DNA from: Pseudomonas frederiksbergensis
GTDB taxonomy: Bacteria; Pseudomonadota; Gammaproteobacteria; Pseudomonadales; Pseudomonadaceae
Assembly (NCBI RefSeq): GCF_003732665.1
Contig: NZ_MOBP01000013.1
Location: 124,001 to 188,000 of the forward strand
Length of the DNA stretch: 64,000 nt
Reading direction: 5' to 3'
A program made the position numbers and the translations under genes. Positions 59,077 through 64,000 of the stretch are shown here, piece by piece (within the stretch, counting starts at the first letter, position 1; each line of letters opens with the position of its first letter). The notes under the pieces were generated by a model. The model was not told the DNA's origin, did no database searches, and saw only the letters and a program-made list of their open reading frames with translations.

Positions 59077-60267
59077 ATGCACAGACGTCACTTGCTCAAC
59101 TGGATCCTGGCCAGCGCGGCCCTCGTTTTACCCTTTGGTGTTTCGGCCACGCAGATTCGCAATGCTCGGCTCTGGCGTTCGGATGACAAGCTGCGATTGG
59201 TGTTCGATCTGAGCGGACCGGTGCAATTCAAGACGTTTTCCCTGAGCGCGCCCGAGCGGCTGATCATCGACTTGAGTGGCGCGAACCTCAGTGGCGATTT
59301 CAGTCAGTTGACGCTGAACAACACGATGATTCGCTCAATTCGTTCCGGTCACTACGGCCAGGGCGATACGCGGATCGTCCTCGACCTCAGCGAACCGGTG
59401 CAGCTCAACAGTTTTCTGTTGCCACCACAGGACGGGCAGGGCCATCGACTGGTGCTGGATTTGAAGACCGCCGCGCCAATTCAAATCGCCGCTGCGCCGA
59501 TCATCGACAAGGCTCACCCCAAGCGCGACATCATTGTGGTGGTCGATCCCGGCCACGGCGGCAAGGACCCGGGCGCGGTCGGCGCCAAAGGCGAGCGGGA
59601 AAAAGACGTGGTGTTGTCGATCGCCCAATTGCTGGCGAAACGATTGAAACGCGAGAAAGGCTACGACGTGAAACTGGTGCGCAACGACGACTTCTTCGTC
59701 CCGCTGCGCAAACGCGTGGAGATCGCCCGCAAGCACAATGCCGACATGTTCATCTCGGTGCACGCCGATGCTGCGCCACGGCTCACCGCATCCGGCGCTT
59801 CGGTGTATTGCCTGTCCGAAGGCGGCGCAACCTCGGCCACGGCGAGGTTTATGGCGCAGCGGGAGAACGGCGCGGACTTGCTGGGCGCCACCAGCCTGCT
59901 CAATCTCAGGGACAAAGACCCGATGCTCGCCGGGGTGATTCTCGACATGTCGATGAACGCGACCATTGCCGCCAGCCTGCAACTGGGCAGTACCGTGCTC
60001 GGCAGCCTCGCGGGCATCACCACGCTGCACCAGAAACGCGTGGAACAGGCGGGATTTGCCGTGCTGAAGTCGCCGGATGTGCCGTCAATCCTGGTGGAAA
60101 CCGGCTTCATTTCCAACGCCCGGGACAGTCAGCGGCTGGTCACGGCGCGGCATCAGCAGGCTGTCGCTGACGGTTTGTTCGAAGGGTTGCAGCGCTATTT
60201 TCAGAAGAATCCGCCGATGAACAGCTATGTGGCCTGGCAGCAGGAGCAGAAAAAAGCCCAGGTCTAG
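59077..60267 (+). CDS. N-acetylmuramoyl-L-alanine amidase (AmiA/AmiC type)
   Basis: A 396-aa periplasmic amidase that cuts the peptide from N-acetylmuramic acid in peptidoglycan. It has a signal peptide (MHRRHLLNWILASAALVLPFGVSA), an AMIN domain (residues about 25-130, RLWRSDDKLRLVFDLSGP) and an Amidase_3 zinc domain with VVDPGHGGKDPGA, ISVHADA and the catalytic glutamate in ILVETGFISN. The fold needs zinc, so a Zur-controlled copy is probably made to keep the function going in low zinc. It converges on a small gene with a 4-base stop overlap. Confidence 0.9.
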   Translation: MHRRHLLNWILASAALVLPFGVSATQIRNARLWRSDDKLRLVFDLSGPVQFKTFSLSAPERLIIDLSGANLSGDFSQLTLNNTMIRSIRSGHYGQGDTRIVLDLSEPVQLNSFLLPPQDGQGHRLVLDLKTAAPIQIAAAPIIDKAHPKRDIIVVVDPGHGGKDPGAVGAKGEREKDVVLSIAQLLAKRLKREKGYDVKLVRNDDFFVPLRKRVEIARKHNADMFISVHADAAPRLTASGASVYCLSEGGATSATARFMAQRENGADLLGATSLLNLRDKDPMLAGVILDMSMNATIAASLQLGSTVLGSLAGITTLHQKRVEQAGFAVLKSPDVPSILVETGFISNARDSQRLVTARHQQAVADGLFEGLQRYFQKNPPMNSYVAWQQEQKKAQV

Positions 60268-60641
60268 CAGCCGGTAATCCGGCTACAGGTGAACTTGCCG
60301 CTGCTGCCGCCAGAGCTGGAAAACCGATTGACGGTGGTCCAGCCAACGCGGCGGCTGTAGCCGACCCAAGCTTCGCCATCGGAGGCGAGCCCGGTGAAAA
60401 ATGTCAGTTGCCCGTAGCGGCTGCTGGTCTGCGCCCAATAGCGTTTGCCGAGCACTTCGAAACCACGCAGATAGATCGTACTGCCGACGGTGTTGACGCT
60501 GTAGGCGTTGCCGTCAGGGTCGACGCACGCGAGCAGATTGGCGCTGCGGGTGCATTTGGCCAGGTTCGGGATTTGTCCCCAGGCATCGACGGCGATCAAT
60601 AACGACAAGCTCAGCAGCGCGCATTTCAGGGCGTTTCCCAT
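60264..60641 (-). CDS. Small exported protein in the Zur island, unknown
   Basis: A 125-aa protein with a signal peptide (MGNALKCALLSLSLLIAVDAWGQ). The mature part has four cysteines (AKCTRS, LLACVDP, FTCSRITGC) and aromatic beta-like segments (TIYLRGFEVLGKRYWAQTSS, FFTGLASDGEAWVGYSRRVG). I do not recognise a family. It is divergent from the COG0523 GTPase gene, with a near-perfect Zur box between them (78 bases from its ATG). It is therefore probably made in zinc starvation. An ATG at 60653 is an alternative start. Confidence 0.75.
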   Translation of the reverse strand: MGNALKCALLSLSLLIAVDAWGQIPNLAKCTRSANLLACVDPDGNAYSVNTVGSTIYLRGFEVLGKRYWAQTSSRYGQLTFFTGLASDGEAWVGYSRRVGWTTVNRFSSSGGSSGKFTCSRITGC

Positions 60642-60718
60642 GGCGTTTCTCAAGGAGCGAATGGCTCAAGCATCGTGCCCTTTGTCTTGGCGGACAAGAG
60701 GGGAGTGGTTTATTTGTG

Positions 60719-60735
60719 CTGTTATACTATAACAT
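60719..60735. promoter_or_regulatory. Zur box upstream of COG0523 GTPase
   Basis: CTGTTATACTATAACAT has the perfect palindrome GTTATA-C-TATAAC (60721-60733) and matches the Zur core ATGTTATANTATAACAT at 16 of 17 positions. It lies in the divergent gap between the small exported protein gene and the GTPase gene. Confidence 0.88.
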
Positions 60736-60830
60736 TAAAAACATACTTGCCCTTGTGCCCCAAGAACGTGAAGAGCTGCGCGAACGCCATAAACGGGCGT
60801 CGACCGGCCACATCCTGTGAGGAATACCTG

Positions 60831-62036
60831 ATGCCCAATCGTCTTCCCGTGACCGTCCTGTCGGGCTTTCTCGGCGCCGGCAAGAGTACGTTGCTCAATT
60901 ACGTACTACGTAATCGCGAAAATCTGCGCGTAGCCGTGATCGTCAACGACATGAGCGAAATCAACATCGATGGCAGCGAAGTTCAGCGCGATGTCAGCCT
61001 GAATCGCGCCGAAGAGAAACTCGTGGAAATGAGCAACGGCTGCATTTGCTGCACCTTGCGCGAAGATTTGCTGGACGAGGTCAGCAAACTCGCCAAGGAC
61101 GGTCGTTTCGATTACCTGTTGATCGAGTCCACTGGCATTTCAGAGCCGCTGCCCGTAGCGGAAACCTTCACCTTCCGCGACGACGAAGGCCAGAGCCTGG
61201 CCGACATCGCCCGGCTCGACACCATGGTCACCGTGGTCGACGGCATGAACTTCCTGCTCGACTATCAAGCCGCAGAAAGCCTCGCATCCCGTGGCGAAAC
61301 CCTGGGCGAAGAGGATGAGCGTTCGATCACCGACCTGCTGATCGAACAGATCGAATTCGCCGACGTGATCCTCATCAGTAAGATCGATTTGATCAGCAGC
61401 AGCGAGCGCCAGGAGTTGATCGCGATCCTCGAACGGCTCAACTCCCAGGCGGAAATCATCCCGATGGTCATGGGCGAAATCCCGCTGGAAAAGATCCTCA
61501 ACACCGGCCGCTTCGACTTCGAAAAAGCTGCCCAGGCACCGGGCTGGTTGCAGGAACTACGCGGTGAGCATGTGCCGGAGACCGAAGAATACGGCATCGC
61601 TTCAACGGCCTACCGCGCACGCCGACCGTTTCATCCCCAGCGCTTTTTCAGCTTCATCGACCGCCCATGGGTCAACGGCAAACTGCTGCGCTCCAAGGGC
61701 TTTTTCTGGCTGGCCAGCAAGCACATGGATGCCGGCAGTTGGTCCCAGGCCGGCGGTTTGATGCGCCACGGTTTCGCGGGTCGCTGGTGGCGTTTTGTAC
61801 CGAAAACCCAATGGCCGCAAGACGAGGAAAGCACCGCCGGGATCATGGAAACCTGGACCGCCAGCACCGGCGATTGCCGCCAGGAACTGGTGTTCATCGG
61901 CCAGAACATCGACTTCGCGCAACTCACCGTCGAACTCGACAATTGCCTGCTGACCGACGATGAAATGGCCCAAGGCATCGAAGGCTGGCGCCTGCTGCCA
62001 GACCCGTTTGGCCCTTGGCACGAAGAGGCCGCCTGA
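60831..62036 (+). CDS. zigA: COG0523 zinc-metallochaperone GTPase (ZigA/YciC-like)
   Basis: A 401-aa CobW/COG0523 GTPase: P-loop GFLGAGKST (12-20), the metal-binding CICC motif at 71-74 (SNGCICCTLRED), Walker B with ESTGISEPLPVAE, the guanine motif SKID, and a CobW C-terminal domain. Members move zinc to client proteins when it is scarce. The ATG at 60831 follows TGAGGAATACCTG. It is directly downstream of a Zur box and translationally coupled to the DUF1826 gene (TGATG overlap). A second, divergent COG0523 gene ends the window. Confidence 0.92.
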   Translation: MPNRLPVTVLSGFLGAGKSTLLNYVLRNRENLRVAVIVNDMSEINIDGSEVQRDVSLNRAEEKLVEMSNGCICCTLREDLLDEVSKLAKDGRFDYLLIESTGISEPLPVAETFTFRDDEGQSLADIARLDTMVTVVDGMNFLLDYQAAESLASRGETLGEEDERSITDLLIEQIEFADVILISKIDLISSSERQELIAILERLNSQAEIIPMVMGEIPLEKILNTGRFDFEKAAQAPGWLQELRGEHVPETEEYGIASTAYRARRPFHPQRFFSFIDRPWVNGKLLRSKGFFWLASKHMDAGSWSQAGGLMRHGFAGRWWRFVPKTQWPQDEESTAGIMETWTASTGDCRQELVFIGQNIDFAQLTVELDNCLLTDDEMAQGIEGWRLLPDPFGPWHEEAA

Positions 62037-62704
62037 TGCTCACACTCACCCCTGTGGGCGCGGGCTTGCTCGCGAAAGCGTCCGCCCGCACACCGCGTCA
62101 GCACCACGGAGCCAACCCGAAAGTCCTGACAAAAATCCTCCACGACGACGCCAATCTCGCCGTATGGCAGCGCGAACTCCCGCTGCACATCGCTGATTTC
62201 GCTCGACTACTGCTGTCCCTGAACGAACCGGTCGCTGAGTCGCTATCGCTGGAAATCGCCAACGAAGACGCCGAGCCCAACCTGCGTGGATTGGCTGCAA
62301 ATTACCGCGACCTCGAAGGCTACGAAGGCTTCGTCGCCGACATTTCCTGGCTGGTCAGCGCCTTCGCCTGTTTGCTCGGTGCCCGGCATGTCGGCTTGCG
62401 CCTGCGGGTATTGGACAAAGCCATGTGCCCACGCTTCCATGTCGATCACGTGCCGGTGCGGCTGATCACCACCTATGCCGGGGTTGGCAGCGAGTGGCTG
62501 AAGGAAGGGGCGATGGATCGTCGGCAACTGGGCAAACCGGAGGCCGAACCGCAGGCGCAGATTCAGCAAGTCCGCAGCGGCGATGTGGCGTTGCTCAAAG
62601 GCGAGAAATGGCACGGCAATGAAGGTTTCGGCCTGATCCATCGCTCACCACAACCGGCGCCGGGGGAGCGTCGGTTAATTCTGACGCTCGACTGGCTGAG
62701 CTAG
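62036..62704 (+). CDS. DUF1826 protein of the Zur island
   Basis: A 222-aa DUF1826 protein, often found next to COG0523 genes. Visible features: LGARHVGLRLRVLDKAMCPRFHVDHVPVRLITTYAG, with a Cys and two His suited to metal binding, and VALLKGEKWHGNEG with a later HRSPQP. This pattern recalls an iron/2-oxoglutarate oxygenase-like cupin, but no activity is known. The ATG at 62036 overlaps the GTPase stop. The first 16 residues contain VGAGLLAKAS, which is the translation of a REP element, so the N-terminus seems to have been extended by repeat insertion. Confidence 0.82.
   Translation: MLTLTPVGAGLLAKASARTPRQHHGANPKVLTKILHDDANLAVWQRELPLHIADFARLLLSLNEPVAESLSLEIANEDAEPNLRGLAANYRDLEGYEGFVADISWLVSAFACLLGARHVGLRLRVLDKAMCPRFHVDHVPVRLITTYAGVGSEWLKEGAMDRRQLGKPEAEPQAQIQQVRSGDVALLKGEKWHGNEGFGLIHRSPQPAPGERRLILTLDWLS
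62053..62075. repeat. Single REP arm inside the DUF1826 coding sequence
   Basis: TGTGGGCGCGGGCTTGCTCG, continuing CGA to 62075, differs by one base from the REP arm at 36851. It lies in codons 6-14 of the DUF1826 gene, in frame, without a partner arm. Confidence 0.85.
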
Positions 62705-63057
62705 GGGTTGAGCCAGTTGCCCTGGCTCTGTGCCTCGCAAAACGGCTTCAGATACGCTGCATCGGTGGCCACGCCGTAATAGTGAATATCCTGACGGTAG
62801 GGCATATTGGCGACTTGGGCGTTGCTGCACACGCCGAAGGCGCCGGTGGGGCATTGGTCGACGTATTGCACATCGACTTTCTGCCCGGGAAGGTTCGGCT
62901 GGCAGAAACCGTCAGCGAAGAGCTTTTGCGGGATGTTGCGGTTCTGCTGGCAGACTTTCACGTCGAGCCGTTCCGCCGTGCTGTGGACCACACACGCCTG
63001 GGCCAACACCTCGCCCGACACCAGCGCCAACAGCAACGACAACCCCATCAACCGCAT
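62701..63057 (-). CDS. Small exported cysteine-containing protein, unknown
   Basis: A 118-aa protein with a signal peptide (MRLMGLSLLLALVSGEVLAQA) and six cysteines in the mature part (ACVV, VCQQ, FCQP, QCPT, VCSN, FCEA), which could give three disulfides. It converges on the DUF1826 gene with a 4-base stop overlap and its ATG lies 27 bases from the start of the second GTPase gene, read the other way. Family unknown to me. Its position in the zinc island suggests a periplasmic metal-related role, which is inference. Confidence 0.75.
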   Translation of the reverse strand: MRLMGLSLLLALVSGEVLAQACVVHSTAERLDVKVCQQNRNIPQKLFADGFCQPNLPGQKVDVQYVDQCPTGAFGVCSNAQVANMPYRQDIHYYGVATDAAYLKPFCEAQSQGNWLNP

Positions 63058-63084
63058 CCACTACCTCCTCAGAAAACTTCGACC

Positions 63085-64000
63085 ATGTTGCAGAACATCC
63101 CCACTCACGTCATTGCCGGTCCCTTGGGCGCCGGCAAGACCAGCCTGATCAAGCACCTGCTGGCGCAGCGGCCGGCGAACGAGCGCTGGGCGGTGCTGAT
63201 CAACGAGTTCGGCCAGATCGGCCTCGACGCCGCGCTGCTGACCCAGGACGCCGATGGTATCGCACTGGGGGAAGTGGCCGGAGGCTGTTTGTGTTGCGTC
63301 AATGGCGCGCCGTTTCAGATCGGTCTTGGGCGGTTGTTGCGTAAAGCACGGCCGGATCGGCTGTTTATCGAACCCTCCGGGCTGGGTCACCCGGCGCAGT
63401 TGCTGCGGCAATTGAGTGAGGCGCCGTGGCTTGGGGTGCTGGCGGTGCAACCGTGTGTCCTGGTGCTGGACGCACAGGCGCTGGCGGCCGGGAAGCCGTT
63501 GCCGGTGGCGCAGCAGCAAGCGTTGAACAACGCGGGTTTGTTGCTGCTCAACAAGTCGGAAAACCTTGATGACGCGGAACGTCAGCGAATCACCGAGCAG
63601 TTGCCGACACGTCCTTTTTATTGGACCCAGCAAGCGGTGATGCCACTGAGCGAATTGCCGGGGCTTGAGAAGCAAGCTGTCGCGGGTGTGGATAACTTCG
63701 TCGCGCCCAGAGGGTTGGCGCAGATGCCGGCGATCTGGACCGATACCGCGTTTCCGATTTGCTTGAGCCAGGAGCAGGAGGGCGGTTGGAGCATTGGCTG
63801 GCGCTGGCATCCGAGCCAGACATTCGACGCTGCGCTCATTGGCAAGTGGCTCGAAAGCCTTGCCTGGCGTCGCGCGAAGCTGGTTATCCACAGCACTGGT
63901 GGTTGGGTTTCGGCGAATGCGGTGGATAACTCGGTGCTGGATTGGCAGGCGAGCGAATGGCGGCAGGACTCTCGTATCGAACTGATCTTCAGTGAGCCTC
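63085..64000 (+). CDS. Second COG0523 GTPase, partial (runs off the window)
   Basis: 305 codons are visible without a stop, so the gene continues past the right edge. It is a COG0523/CobW GTPase divergent in sequence from the one at 60831: P-loop GPLGAGKTS (12-20), CLCC metal motif at 68-71 (GGCLCCV), FIEPSGLGHPAQLL for Walker B, and NKSE in place of the usual NKxD guanine motif. That last change may alter nucleotide preference. Only 27 bases separate it from the divergent small gene, so any promoter overlaps that coding region. Two perfect TTATCCACA motifs occur near its end. Confidence 0.88.
   Translation, partial: MLQNIPTHVIAGPLGAGKTSLIKHLLAQRPANERWAVLINEFGQIGLDAALLTQDADGIALGEVAGGCLCCVNGAPFQIGLGRLLRKARPDRLFIEPSGLGHPAQLLRQLSEAPWLGVLAVQPCVLVLDAQALAAGKPLPVAQQQALNNAGLLLLNKSENLDDAERQRITEQLPTRPFYWTQQAVMPLSELPGLEKQAVAGVDNFVAPRGLAQMPAIWTDTAFPICLSQEQEGGWSIGWRWHPSQTFDAALIGKWLESLAWRRAKLVIHSTGGWVSANAVDNSVLDWQASEWRQDSRIELIFSEP

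Overview
The window is about 64 kb of GC-rich gammaproteobacterial chromosome. It comes from a Pseudomonas of the P. fluorescens type. Evidence: near-textbook Pseudomonas protein sequences (MnmG, ParA/ParB, the nine-gene ATP synthase, GlmR/GlmS), the gene order mnmE-mnmG-rsmG-parA-parB-atpIBEFHAGDC-glmU-...-glmR-glmS known from the origin-proximal region of Pseudomonas chromosomes, and REP palindromes with the Pseudomonas core GGGAGCGGGCTTGCTCGCGA. No tRNA, rRNA, CRISPR, prophage or insertion sequence was seen. The left end should lie a few kb from the replication origin.

Layout. 1-12.4 kb: housekeeping block. It holds tRNA modification (mnmE end, mnmG), rRNA methylation (rsmG), chromosome partition (parAB) and the full atp operon, with hairpins at four of its gene junctions. 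12.4-20.3 kb: glmU, glmR and glmS (UDP-GlcNAc supply), interrupted by a two-gene triterpenoid unit on the other strand: a squalene-hopene cyclase and a fused IPP isomerase/squalene synthase. 20.3-26.1 kb: a six-gene minus-strand lipid operon resembling E. coli ynbABCD, with an added acyltransferase and a small membrane protein. 26.2-30.1 kb: LysR regulator, glutathione transferase and a three-module flavo-iron-sulfur oxidoreductase. 30.1-36.8 kb: surface-glycan cluster with three glycosyltransferases (two of them tandem paralogues), an acyltransferase and a methyltransferase. 37-41.6 kb: a lipoprotein/secreted TPR-like pair, a LysE exporter and an Lrp regulator. 41.7-43.1 kb: dihydrolipoyl dehydrogenase. 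43.3-49.3 kb: a translationally coupled operon of three SPFH (HflK/HflC-like) proteins, one with a 15-histidine tail, followed by a P1B metal ATPase. 49.5-52.8 kb: cyclopropane fatty acid synthase, cardiolipin synthase and a DUF3617 protein. 52.8-64 kb: a zinc-starvation (Zur) island with two near-consensus Zur boxes.

How the genes work together. The Zur island pairs a metal ABC importer and two COG0523 GTPases with paralogues expected to spare zinc: FolE2, a dihydroorotase with an altered metal site, and a gamma carbonic anhydrase. It also holds an amidase, a DUF1826 protein, two small cysteine-containing secreted proteins and a remarkable threonyl-tRNA synthetase relative. That relative keeps the TGS, editing-type and anticodon-binding domains but has lost the whole catalytic core and the editing metal residues. 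The parAB genes at the left are matched by two perfect 14-bp parS palindromes buried in coding sequence near 46.3 and 58.6 kb.

The strongest candidates for something undescribed are the core-less ThrRS in the zinc operon, the IDI-squalene synthase fusion coupled to a hopene cyclase, and the SPFH-triad/His-rich/P1B-ATPase operon. All functional statements are from sequence reading only.
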